Source: Agrobacterium cucumeris
GTDB taxonomy: Bacteria; Pseudomonadota; Alphaproteobacteria; Rhizobiales; Rhizobiaceae
Assembly (NCBI RefSeq): GCF_030036535.1
Contig: NZ_CP080388.1
Location: forward strand, 1,855,001-1,919,000
Direction of reading: 5' to 3'
DNA: 64,000 nucleotides
The translations under genes were made by a program, and so were the position numbers. Below are positions 40,678-49,800 of this stretch, piece after piece. The notes beneath the pieces are model-generated. The model had not been told where the DNA came from and ran no database searches. It worked only from the letters and a program-made list of their open reading frames with translations. The first letter of the stretch is position 1; each line of letters begins with the position of its first letter.

Positions 40678-41619
40678 ATGAAAAGACATTTCGCAATTGC
40701 AGCTTTCGCCACGATGCTGGCAACGGGCGCTTCGGCGCAGACCGTCGGGGTTTCGATGGCCCTGTTCGACGATAATTTCCTGACCGTGCTGCGCAACGGC
40801 ATGATCGATTATTCCAAGGGCATGAGCGGCGTTTCGCTGCAGGTCGAGGATGCGCAGAACGATGTCGGCAAGCAGCTGAGCCAGGTACAGAATTTCGTCG
40901 CTGCCGGCGTCGATGCCATCATCGTCAATCCCGTCGATACGGACGCGACCGTAGCACTTTCGCAGGCCGCTGCCGCCGCCGGCATTCCGCTCGTTTACGT
41001 CAACCGCCAGCCGGTCAATCTCGACAGCCTGCCGGACAAACAGGCCTTTGTCGCCTCCGATGAAAAACAATCGGGCACCCTGCAGACGCAGGAAGTCTGC
41101 CGGCTTTTGAAGGAAGCGGGCAAGACGGAAGCCAAGGCGGTGGTGATGATGGGCGAGCTTTCCAACCAGGCCGCCCGCATGCGCACGCAAGATATCAAGG
41201 ATGTCGTCGCCACGCCCGAATGCAGCTTCATCAAGCTTGTCGAGGAACAATCCGCCAACTGGTCGCGCACGCAGGGCTCGGACCTGATGACCAACTGGCT
41301 TTCAGCCGGCGTTGAATTCGATGCCGTCATTTCCAACAATGACGAGATGGCCATTGGCGCTATTCAGTCGCTGAAGGCGGCAGGCCGGTCGATGGACAGC
41401 GTCATCATCGCCGGCATCGACGCCACGCAGGACGCGCTTGCCGCCATGGAGGCGGGCGATCTGGATGTGAGCGTTTTCCAGAATGCAGCAGGGCAGGGCA
41501 AGGGTGCGCTGGATGCGGCGTTGAAACTCGCCAAGGGCGATGCGGTGGACAAGAAGGTCTTCGTACCCTTCGAACTCGTCACGCCTGACAACCTAAAGAA
41601 CTATCAGGCCAAGAACTGA
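40678..41619 (+). CDS. Periplasmic sugar/inositol-binding protein, first paralogue
   Basis: The 313-residue protein has a 20-residue signal peptide ending GASA-QTVGV and a Peripla_BP_4 (ribose/rhizopine-type) fold (QVQNFVAAGVDAIIVNPVD; IIAGIDATQDALAAM). GGAGGAG precedes the ATG at 40678. It is clearly paralogous to the protein encoded at 41773. Rhizopine-binding MocB and inositol-binding IbpA belong to this family, and the enzymes downstream favour an inositol-like ligand. No permease or ATPase gene is adjacent. Confidence 0.9.
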   Translation: MKRHFAIAAFATMLATGASAQTVGVSMALFDDNFLTVLRNGMIDYSKGMSGVSLQVEDAQNDVGKQLSQVQNFVAAGVDAIIVNPVDTDATVALSQAAAAAGIPLVYVNRQPVNLDSLPDKQAFVASDEKQSGTLQTQEVCRLLKEAGKTEAKAVVMMGELSNQAARMRTQDIKDVVATPECSFIKLVEEQSANWSRTQGSDLMTNWLSAGVEFDAVISNNDEMAIGAIQSLKAAGRSMDSVIIAGIDATQDALAAMEAGDLDVSVFQNAAGQGKGALDAALKLAKGDAVDKKVFVPFELVTPDNLKNYQAKN

Positions 41620-41700
41620 GTCATCCAAGAAATGAGCCATGGCCTTGCCCAGGCGGCTTCTCCGCTCCCGGGGAGTGCCGCCGGGTAGGCCGAACGCGCC

Positions 41701-41724
41701 GGAGCCGGCAGGATGGCCGGCTCC
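41701..41724 (+). terminator. Intercistronic hairpin between the two binding-protein genes
   Basis: GGAGCCGGC and GCCGGCTCC form a perfect 9-bp stem with a 6-base loop, without a U-tract. It lies 81 bases past the first binding-protein stop and 48 bases before the second gene. Confidence 0.6.
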
Positions 41725-41772
41725 GGTGACACGACATGAAGCAACCAGCAGCGATTTCCGTGGGAGGAAACC

Positions 41773-42696
41773 TTGAAGAAACTATTGATGGCGACGGCAC
41801 TCTGCATTTTCGCGACACCGGCCCTTGCCGAGAACCGTATCGCGGTGTCCATGACGTCTTTCGACAATCCGTTTCTGACGATCCTGCTCAACGGCATCAG
41901 GGCCGAGGCCGGGCGCGATAAAAACATCGAGCTTCTGGTTGAGGATGCCCAGCTTGATCCGTCGAAACAGCTTAATCAGGTGCAGAATTTCATCGCCAAT
42001 GGTGTCGACGCTATCATCGTCAATGCCGTGGATGGCGACGCCACTGCCGCAATCACCAAGGCCGCATCAGCCGCCAAAATTCCGCTTGTCTATGTCAACC
42101 ATCCGCCGGCCGAGTTGGAAACCGGCCTGCCTGACGGCACGGCCTTTGTCGGTTCCAACGAACTCGATTCCGGCACCATGGAAGCTGAAGCCGCCTGCAA
42201 GCTGATGGGCGGCAAGGGCAAGGCCGTCATCCTGATGGGACCATTGGAAAACCACGCGGCGCTGGTGCGCACCAAGGATGTCGAAACGGTGTTTTCCAAA
42301 CCGGAATGCAAGATCGAAATCCTCGAAAAGCAGACAGCGAACTGGAGCCGCACGCAGGCGCAGGACCTTGTCTCCTCCTGGCTGACGGCGGGCATACAGT
42401 TCGATGCCGTGATTGCCAATAATGATGAAATGGCGATCGGCGCCGCGCAGGCGCTCAAGGCAGCGGGCGTTTCCATGAAGGATGTCGTCATTGCCGGCAT
42501 CGACGCCACGCCGGACGGTCTTGCCGCCATGCAGGCCGGCGATCTCGATATCACCGTTTACCAGAATGCGACGAAGCAGGGCGAGGTCTCCGTCCAGACG
42601 GCGGTGAAGGCCGCTGCCGGGCAAGGTACCGAGAAGACGCTCTGGGTGCCGTTTGAACTCGTCACCCCGGAAAACATGTCCGCCTACGCGAAATAG
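41773..42696 (+). CDS. Periplasmic sugar/inositol-binding protein, second paralogue
   Basis: The 307-residue protein has a 19-residue signal peptide ending TPALA-ENRIAV and the same fold as its neighbour (LNQVQNFIANGVDAIIVNAV; EKQTANWSRTQAQDLVSSWL). The two share long identical stretches throughout, pointing to tandem duplication followed by divergence. Having two binding proteins for one cluster suggests related but distinct ligands feeding one importer encoded elsewhere. Confidence 0.9.
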   Translation: MKKLLMATALCIFATPALAENRIAVSMTSFDNPFLTILLNGIRAEAGRDKNIELLVEDAQLDPSKQLNQVQNFIANGVDAIIVNAVDGDATAAITKAASAAKIPLVYVNHPPAELETGLPDGTAFVGSNELDSGTMEAEAACKLMGGKGKAVILMGPLENHAALVRTKDVETVFSKPECKIEILEKQTANWSRTQAQDLVSSWLTAGIQFDAVIANNDEMAIGAAQALKAAGVSMKDVVIAGIDATPDGLAAMQAGDLDITVYQNATKQGEVSVQTAVKAAAGQGTEKTLWVPFELVTPENMSAYAK

Positions 42697-42697
42697 A

Positions 42698-42713
42698 CGG
42701 GGCTTCGGCCCCG
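42698..42713 (+). terminator. UUCG-loop hairpin directly after second binding-protein gene
   Basis: CGGGGC-TTCG-GCCCCG is a 6-bp GC stem with the extra-stable UUCG tetraloop, starting two bases after the stop codon and ending 30 bases before the next gene. No U-tract follows, so mRNA protection or attenuation is more likely than full termination. Confidence 0.6.
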
Positions 42714-42742
42714 GTCCATCTATCACTCCACTGGAAACAGCC

Positions 42743-43639
42743 ATGAAACATACGCTCGATCCCCACATGTTCCGGCTTTTCTCCCTGGCCGAAACCTGCC
42801 GCAAGGTCGCAGACCTCGGTTATGATTACGTCGAACTTTCGCCGCGTCCGGATTTTCTCTCGTGGTGGACACGGCCCAAGGTCTATCCCGAACGGGTCGC
42901 CGAATTCAAAAAGGCGCTGAAGGACCATGGTGTCGGCCTCGCCACGCTGCAGCCCATGTATCGCTGGGCAAGCCCCTATCCGGACGAATGGGAGGTGGCG
43001 ATCGACAACTGGAAACGCGCCATCGAGATTGCCGTCGAGATGGAATGCCCGATGTTCGTTTCGGAATTCGGCCGTGGCGGCTCGCCGGAGCGCAGCCTTA
43101 ACGACCGTTCCGGCCTGCACCGCCCGGAAACCTGCGAGGCGCAGTTCTTCCGCGCCATGGATATTCTGGTGCCGATCCTCGAACGGGAAGGGCTGGTGCT
43201 GTCGCTGGAGGCGCATCCCGAAGACTGGCTCGAGGAGATCGCCCCGGCCATCGACATCATCAAGACCATCAATTCCAAGGCGGTAAAGGCATCCTTCATC
43301 GCGCCGCATACGTTCTTTTACGGGCCGGACATGGTGGCGAACCTGCGCGCGACCGAGGGCCATCTGGTGCATGTGCGCCTTGCCGATACCTATGACCACA
43401 ACAAGTCGTCGCAGCTGCGTTACATCGTCAATCCGCCCGGCTCGAAGGTCAGGGTGCATCAGCATACCGATTTCGGCCAGGGCGAGATCGACTGGGAAAC
43501 CTTCTTTGCGACGCTTGCCGACATGAAATTCGATGGCGTGCTGTCGAACTGCGTCTTTGCCTGGGAAGACCGCGTCGATGAAAGCGCGCGGTTCATGCTC
43601 AGCGAAACCCGGCGATACGTCGCCAAATACTGGAAATGA
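42743..43639 (+). CDS. Sugar isomerase/epimerase-fold protein, IolH/MocC-like
   Basis: The 298-residue AP-endonuclease-2/xylose-isomerase-like TIM barrel includes [28 protein letters not shown] and [20 protein letters not shown] with candidate metal-ligand Glu/His/Asp residues. Related IolH and MocC proteins accompany inositol or rhizopine dehydrogenases. It is followed ten bases later by iolG, so the two are probably co-transcribed. Specific activity (inosose isomerase, epimerase or dehydratase) is undetermined. Confidence 0.8.
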   Translation: MKHTLDPHMFRLFSLAETCRKVADLGYDYVELSPRPDFLSWWTRPKVYPERVAEFKKALKDHGVGLATLQPMYRWASPYPDEWEVAIDNWKRAIEIAVEMECPMFVSEFGRGGSPERSLNDRSGLHRPETCEAQFFRAMDILVPILEREGLVLSLEAHPEDWLEEIAPAIDIIKTINSKAVKASFIAPHTFFYGPDMVANLRATEGHLVHVRLADTYDHNKSSQLRYIVNPPGSKVRVHQHTDFGQGEIDWETFFATLADMKFDGVLSNCVFAWEDRVDESARFMLSETRRYVAKYWK

Positions 43640-43649
43640 GGTTTTTCAG

Positions 43650-44660
43650 ATGACTGTGAGAATTGGTGTCGTCGGCACCGGCGCAATCGGGCGTGATCAC
43701 GCCCGCCGTATCAATCAAGTTCTGGGCGGCGCGAAGATCGTTGCGCTGAGCGACGTCAACCGCGCCTCGGCCGAGGCGGTTAAAAACGACATCGCCCCGG
43801 ATGCCGTCGTGTTCGCCACCGGCGAAGAGCTGATCGCATCGCCGGACGTGGATGCCGTGCTCGTCACTTCATGGGGCGCAACCCATGAGCAATATGTGCT
43901 GGCGGCCATTGCCGCCGGCAAGCCGTGCTTCTGCGAAAAGCCGCTGGCGACAACGGCCGAAGGCGCAAGACGCATCGTCGACGCCGAAGTGGCGCATGGC
44001 AAACGGCTGGTTCAGGTGGGCTTCATGCGCCGTTATGATGCCGGTTACGTGGCGCTGAAACAGGCCGTGGATAACAGGATCGGCGCGCCGATCATGGTGC
44101 ATGCCGCCCACCGCAACCCAACGGTTCCGGAGCAATATGTTACGCCCATGGCGATCCATGACACGATGATCCATGAGATCGACGTGCTGCGCTGGCTGCT
44201 TGACGATGACTATGTTTCGGCCCGCGTTCTCTTTCCCCGCTCCGCCGCCCGCAGCCATGCCAAGCTGAAGGACCCGCAGATCGTTATTCTGGAAACCGCC
44301 AAGGGCACGATCATCGACGTCGAAATCTTCGTCAATTGCCACTATGGCTACGATATCCAGTGCCAGGTGGTGGGCGAAGACGGCATTGCCAGCCTGCCGG
44401 AGCCGATGTCGGTGCAGACCCGCCTCGGCGCCAAGCTGCAGAACGATATCCTCACCGACTGGAAGGATCGCTTCATCGCCAGCTATGATGTCGAATTACA
44501 GGATTTCATCCACGCGGCGGCAAAGGGCACGGCCTCGGGACCGAACTCCTGGGACGGCTACGTGGCCGCCATCACCTCCGACGCCTGCGTGGCCGCGCAG
44601 GAGAAGGATGGGGCGGCCGTCGCAATCGAGCTTCCCACCCGTCCAGCCCTTTATCAGTGA
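43650..44660 (+). CDS. iolG: Inositol 2-dehydrogenase, IolG/MocA-like
   Basis: The 336-residue Gfo/Idh/MocA enzyme has the nucleotide motif [15 protein letters not shown] and the catalytic triad pattern K97 (CEKPLA), D171 and H175 ([15 protein letters not shown]), matching Bacillus subtilis IolG. It oxidises myo-inositol or an isomer to the inosose that IolE at the other end of the window would dehydrate. GAGG precedes the ATG at 43650. Confidence 0.93.
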   Translation: MTVRIGVVGTGAIGRDHARRINQVLGGAKIVALSDVNRASAEAVKNDIAPDAVVFATGEELIASPDVDAVLVTSWGATHEQYVLAAIAAGKPCFCEKPLATTAEGARRIVDAEVAHGKRLVQVGFMRRYDAGYVALKQAVDNRIGAPIMVHAAHRNPTVPEQYVTPMAIHDTMIHEIDVLRWLLDDDYVSARVLFPRSAARSHAKLKDPQIVILETAKGTIIDVEIFVNCHYGYDIQCQVVGEDGIASLPEPMSVQTRLGAKLQNDILTDWKDRFIASYDVELQDFIHAAAKGTASGPNSWDGYVAAITSDACVAAQEKDGAAVAIELPTRPALYQ

Positions 44661-44668
44661 GGTCTTTC

Positions 44669-45454
44669 ATGCGTTTTGCCATCAACCACATCACCGCGCC
44701 GAAGCTTTCCCTTGAGGCGTTCTTCGCAACCGCCCGTGAACTCGGCCTCACCGAAGTCGAAATCCGCAACGACCTGCCAGACATCGTCGGCACGGTGGAT
44801 CCGGCCGAGGTAAAAGCGGCGGCCGAAAAGGCGGGCGTGACGATCATCTCGATCAACGCGCTTTATCCCTTCAACGTCTGGTCGGGCGACCTGCCTGCGC
44901 GGGCCGTCGCGATGGCTGATTATGCCGCGGCGAGCGGTGCGAAGGCGCTGGTGATGTGCCCGCTCAATGACGGCACGGCGGTGTCTTTTGATAATCTCGT
45001 CACGGCACTGAAGGCTATGAAGCCGATCCTTGAGGAACGCGGCCTGATCGGTTTCGTAGAGCCGCTCGGCTTCCCGGTCTCCTCGCTGCGCACCAAGGCC
45101 GAAGCCATCAAGGCCATCGATGCGGCCGGTGGCGGCGATGTTTACAGGCTGGTGCACGACACCTTCCACCACCATCTCGCAGGCGAGACCGAGTTCTTCC
45201 CGGAGCGAACGGGACTGGTCCACATCTCCGGGGTGATCGATCCCGCCGTCTCCGTCGCCGACATGCTCGACGCCCACCGCGTTCTGGTGGATGGCGGCGA
45301 CCGGCTGGAGAATATCGCCCAGATCAGGACACTTGACGCGGCCGGTTACAGGGGGCCTTACAGCTTCGAACCCTTCGCGACGGAAGTGCACGACCTTAAA
45401 GACCCTGTCGCTGCCGTAAAGGGCAGCATCGACCATATCTCCCAGGCGCTCTGA
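44669..45454 (+). CDS. Sugar isomerase-fold protein, IolI-like
   Basis: The 261-residue TIM-barrel protein begins MRFAINHITAPKLSLEAFF and contains FVEPLGFPVSS, LVHDTFHHHLAGE and GLVHISGVIDP, resembling 2-keto-myo-inositol isomerase IolI. The ATG at 44669 follows TGAGGTC and is nine bases after iolG, so these form one operon. IolI would interconvert inososes so that several inositol isomers can enter the common IolE-IolD route. Confidence 0.82.
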   Translation: MRFAINHITAPKLSLEAFFATARELGLTEVEIRNDLPDIVGTVDPAEVKAAAEKAGVTIISINALYPFNVWSGDLPARAVAMADYAAASGAKALVMCPLNDGTAVSFDNLVTALKAMKPILEERGLIGFVEPLGFPVSSLRTKAEAIKAIDAAGGGDVYRLVHDTFHHHLAGETEFFPERTGLVHISGVIDPAVSVADMLDAHRVLVDGGDRLENIAQIRTLDAAGYRGPYSFEPFATEVHDLKDPVAAVKGSIDHISQAL

Positions 45455-46161
45455 CCGCCTTGCCGCCCGTGGTTCGCCGCGGGTGGTTTTTTCTTTATGT
45501 CAGTTTGAATTTGGCTCCAATAGCGACTGCTCGGAACGAAGAAGCTTTTCACTTTCGAACCTTGCACAAAAGATGACTAATTTCATGATTGTTTTGCTGT
45601 GATATTCGCTGCATGGAAGGCGACGTAGCCGATAATTCTGAGTATGTCTTCGGGTTTTTAGTTTTGTGGATTAAAAATTACAAATTAGAATATTGTATTA
45701 TAAAATTTAATAATTCTAACTATTTAATATTTAATTTTTTTATTTATAGTTGACATTTGTGTGGAATTAATGTGTATTTTCTCCGGTAGGAGATTTATTA
45801 TTATTTAAAATATGGTAGATTTACAGTATGTTTTTTATTTGTGATTAAAGATAGTAATGGCTATGATATATTATTATGTTACGGCGCCGCCAGCTTGGGT
45901 GGATTGGTCAGTTGCAGAAAAAGCGCATTTCGGGTGGTCATCTTCTGTCGGGTGCGTTTGTTGATGGCAAAGGAATGTCGCGGGTAGTGCTTCAAAGCGC
46001 GAGCGACTGAGGCCGTGGCAGTGCGCTGGCGTGTTGACGCCCACCGCCAGTTACATCAAAGGTTCAGAGGCTAACATCTACATGGCGCTTCGGTGATTTC
46101 GTTGGGTCAAGCCAAATCAGACGAAGCCGATATTTTGCAAGATTTAATTTTGGAGTTGACA
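45455..46161. other. AT-rich intergenic region upstream of the toxin cassette (707 bases)
   Basis: Bases 45590-45880 are conspicuously AT-rich against GC-rich flanks, with runs such as TTTAATTTTTTTATTTATAG. A 44-codon open frame (45876-46010) shows no recognisable product or ribosome site and is not called as a gene. AT-rich stretches of this kind in rhizobia are typical of transferred DNA and of silencing by Ros/MucR-type regulators; no attachment site or repeat was found at the edge. Confidence 0.7.
45750..45778 (+). promoter_or_regulatory. Candidate sigma-70 promoter for the toxin cassette
   Basis: TTGACA (45750-45755), a 17-base spacer and TGTATT (45773-45778, four of six -10 matches) point towards the immunity and toxin genes, about 385 bases before the immunity start codon. 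The AT-rich setting raises the chance of a random match. Confidence 0.35.
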
Positions 46162-46815
46162 ATGGACGACGCTACCCCGCCCTGTGTACCCCGCCGCACG
46201 CAGAGTGAGAGGAAATTCTACGTTTTCGGCCCGGATATCCGGGGAGGTGGTTCAGGCCATGGTCTCATTTTCGTCAACGAAGAAAAACTGTTGACTCCGC
46301 CTCGCATGATAGTGCGTCCCGAAGGGGGCGGCTTCCCAGAGCTGAAAGAAAAACCACATATTGCCTATGACAAAAAGCAGGGGAAGCCTCCTCGTGATCT
46401 TGAGGGGACATTGAGTGGATACTGGTTCGTGTCTGAGCGACTGAAACAGATTTTTGAAGTTGTTGATCCAGATGCGTTTGTCTTCGCAGAGTGCGATTAC
46501 ACATTGAATGATGGATCAAAGGGTCCGAAACACTTCCTGTGTGATGTTATTAGGTCAATTGATGCGCTGGACGAAGAAGCGTCAGATGTTCGCGTAAAAT
46601 ATTATCCGGATCATCAGACCGGCGAAGATATGAAACTTTACAGCGTGGCGGGCGGCGCAAGCCTACACTTCCATGAAGAAATTGTTGGTACTGCCCACGT
46701 TTTTGTGCAGCCGAGGCTTGCAGCAGATCCTATCTGTGACGATGTTCTTTATGTGGCCTGCAAATCTACAAAAGATATTAAAGGCCTCTGGTTTTTAGAC
46801 GCATTAACTCTTTGA
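46162..46815 (+). CDS. DUF1629/Imm11-like immunity protein
   Basis: The protein has 217 residues from the ATG at 46162, which has GGAG nine bases upstream; a GTG at 46093 would add 23 residues with a weaker site. No signal or membrane segment is seen. The C-terminal half carries the pattern I associate with DUF1629/Imm11: FLCDVIRSIDALDEEASDV, then HFHEEIVGTAHVFVQP and a terminal KGLWFLDAL. Proteins of this family neutralise polymorphic toxins, often nucleases. It lies 45 bases upstream of the toxin-like gene on the same strand. The family call is from memory of the pattern, not a search. Confidence 0.7.
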   Translation: MDDATPPCVPRRTQSERKFYVFGPDIRGGGSGHGLIFVNEEKLLTPPRMIVRPEGGGFPELKEKPHIAYDKKQGKPPRDLEGTLSGYWFVSERLKQIFEVVDPDAFVFAECDYTLNDGSKGPKHFLCDVIRSIDALDEEASDVRVKYYPDHQTGEDMKLYSVAGGASLHFHEEIVGTAHVFVQPRLAADPICDDVLYVACKSTKDIKGLWFLDALTL

Positions 46816-46860
46816 ATATCTAAAATTTTTTTCAAATTTATTTCAGGCGGAGCTATTTCA

Positions 46861-49800
46861 GTGGCTGATATTCCTGCTTTTCAAGACCATCATATCATAG
46901 AGCAGCGAGCAGCCGGCAAAAGCGCTTTGTTGCAGAATCTGAGTAAACTGGGATTGTTTGGCGTAGACAATTCGGTGAATCGGCTAAACATGCCAGCCAA
47001 GCGCGAATTAGCATTCAAAATGGGGTTGTCTCCCCACCCCGGGGGGCCGCTTGCGGAGTATTCAAAGAGTCTTACGCTGCATCTAGCGGAATTGGAGAAA
47101 TCTCCTGATGGCCAGCTCACGCTTCGGGGCGACAAAGCTGCGGCTGGGCGCGTGGCAGAGCAAGTCAACGCGTTGTGCAATACAATGCGGGCGGGATTGG
47201 TTAATGGCGATTTGTTCACCAACAAGCCAATCAACATGACCGAAGCCGAAACAAATGCCAAAATCAATAGCTTCTTCCGCAATCTGAAATCCTATGCGAA
47301 AAACCACGGTGAACAGATTGGTACTTTTGCTAAGGGACAAATCAACAGTTGGGATGCCGTCACGGTGTCTGAGACGAGGATTCAAACGACCCTTGACGCG
47401 ATTGAGCAGGTTGGAAAGAAGGCTGCAAAGAACTCTGCTGAAGTTGCTAAACTGGGTCTCGGGCTTGCGATCGCGGAGGCGCGACAAACCGGTCGTCTTG
47501 TGGTTTCGGCAGCTTTAGCACAGAAGCTCGATACCGTCTGGGACACGAAGCTGCTAAACGATGTCCTGAGCGGAAAAGCCACTGCCTCAAGCTATTACAT
47601 GCCAAAGCTTTTGACGGGGCTGAAAATCCTAGGCATCGCCGGTCTGGTCTACGACATTGGCACAGGTACTGCGGAAGCCGCGGATTCAGTCAGCAAGGGG
47701 GATCGTGCTGCGGCAGCTGACATCATGGCTCGCCTTGCTGCCAGGCTGTATCTTGGCATGGAAGGAGCTGCGGCTGGCGCGGCAATCGGCGGTGCAATAG
47801 GTGCCCCGGGCGGTCCTGTTTCCCTCGCAAGCTCCGTTGTCGGTGCTCTTGTCGGGGGAGCCACGGGCACATTATTGGGTGATACCGCTGTCGACGCGCT
47901 TTGGAAAGCTGCCGATGATGTTATTTCGCTTCTGCAGGCAGGCACCCCCGAAGCGGGTGTTGAGACGCCGTTGCTGCAACCGTCGGGCAAATATTATCGT
48001 GGGTTGATCGCCAGTGGCATGCCGAAGGAACTGGCGGACAAACTCATGCGTGAATTGAACGCAGAATATAAAGAACGCCGCCTCGAGCAGCCGGACGCGT
48101 CCGTGGAATCTTTGATAGAAGGCGTCATCAAAGATGTTCGGGCAAATCAGGCAATAGAACCGGCAGAAGAAGCTGGCGCCAACATTACCGTCATTCGCGG
48201 CGGACAATATTCCAACGTGATTGTTACGAGCGAAGAAGGCAGAGCCGAAACAATAAGCGACATCAAAACCGGCAAGCCTGTCTCTTCCACCTTCTTCGAC
48301 AGTCAGGGTAAAAAAACGGGCGATATCCTCTTCAATTCAGACGGATCGAGCACGGAAAAGACCTACGACCCATCCACGGGCCGAGTTGCTGCAACTACAG
48401 TACTTCGGGTCGACGACAGCAGTTCGAAAGAATTTTTCAATGCTGATGGTAGCCGTACCGAAAAAACTTTCAATTCAAAGGGCGAGGCGGTGCGAGAGCA
48501 ACGTTATGACGTCTCTGGAAAGTTGATATTCGATTCCGAAACAGAGCGGCGCGCATTAAAAGCCGCGGCGTTGCGGCAGCAATGGGCCAGTGCCGAAACG
48601 ACTATAAAGACTGCGAAAGCCGAATATGCGAAAAACGAGGCCGTGAAGGTCGAGGCAGCAAAACAAGAAGCTGCCAAGGCTCAGGCGACAGCGAAAGCCG
48701 AGGCAGAAAAACAGGCCGCCGCCAAGGCACAGGCTCCTGCGAAGGCAGAGGCAGAAAAACAGGCTGCCGCCAAGGCACAGGCTGCTGCGAAGGCCGAGGC
48801 AGAAAAACAGGCCGCCGCCAAGGCGCAGGCCGCAGCGAAAGCCGAAGCAGAAAAACAGGCCGCCGCCAAGGCACAGGTTGCTGCAAAGGCCGAGGCAGAA
48901 AAGCAGGCCGCCGCCAAGGCACAGGCTGCTGCGAAGGCCGAGGCAGAAAAACAGGCCGCCGCCAAGGCGCAGGCCGCAGCGAAAGCCGAAGCAGAAAAAC
49001 AGGCCGCCGCCAAGGCACAGGTTGCTGCAAAGGCCGAGGCAGAAAAGCAGGCCGCCGCCAAGGCGCAGGCTGCTGCGAAGACCGAGGCAGAAAAACAGGC
49101 TGCTGCAAAGGCCGAAGCTGAACGGCAAGCGGCTGCCAAGGCTGAAGCTGAACGGCAGGCTGCTGCAAAGGCCGAAGCTGAGCGGCAAGCGACTGCCAAG
49201 GCTGAGGCTGAACGTCAGGCAGTTGCGAGGGCTGAAGCCGAGCGGCAAGCTGCTGCAAAAGCTGAGGCAGATCGACGGGCGGCGGCGGAGAAAGCTGAGC
49301 GTGACAGGATCGCTATGGAGCAGATGCGGCGGGACCAGGAGTTACAGCTTCAACGCCATAATGAGCGCTTAAGACAAGAAGAACAAAGCCGGCGGGAGAG
49401 AGACGAGAGGCAGCGCCAGTGGAATTTGCAACAGCAGCTTGAAGCGGAGCGGCGTCGGCAGCAAGCGGCAGCAGATCAGGCAAGGAGAGATGCGGAGAGG
49501 GAAAGATTGCAGCGTGAGAGCGAAAAGGCTGCCTTCGAGAATATGAGAAAGCAGGGCACATTCTCAAACTTGCCGTCTAGTCCAACGATCTTCAAGCCAC
49601 CGAGTAATGGCCTCATTTATGTCACCCGTGGTGGAGCAATGGCACATAACTCCAATGGTGTAAGAATTTGGCCTATCATTCTTGATCTTAACGATGACGG
49701 TGAGTTGGATATTCGGCAGCTTTCTCCCGCAGAAACGCATAGGCCAAAACTTGTTACGTCGGGTGTTGAACAAGACAACGTAGAAGAATCGCGTCGGTTC

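Noticed and set aside
45876..46010. 44-codon open frame upstream of the immunity gene
   Set aside because: It has no ribosome site, no recognisable product and lies in an AT-rich region where short frames are easily open by chance.
48556..49258. Minus-strand open frames with Leu/Cys/Gly-rich or Pro/Gln-rich products in the repeat region
   Set aside because: They are the reverse complement of the Ala/Lys/Glu repeat of the toxin-like gene and simply mirror its periodicity.
48685..49278. Regular repeats considered as a CRISPR array
   Set aside because: Units are contiguous without spacers, multiples of three, and maintain one long reading frame; no cas genes are nearby.
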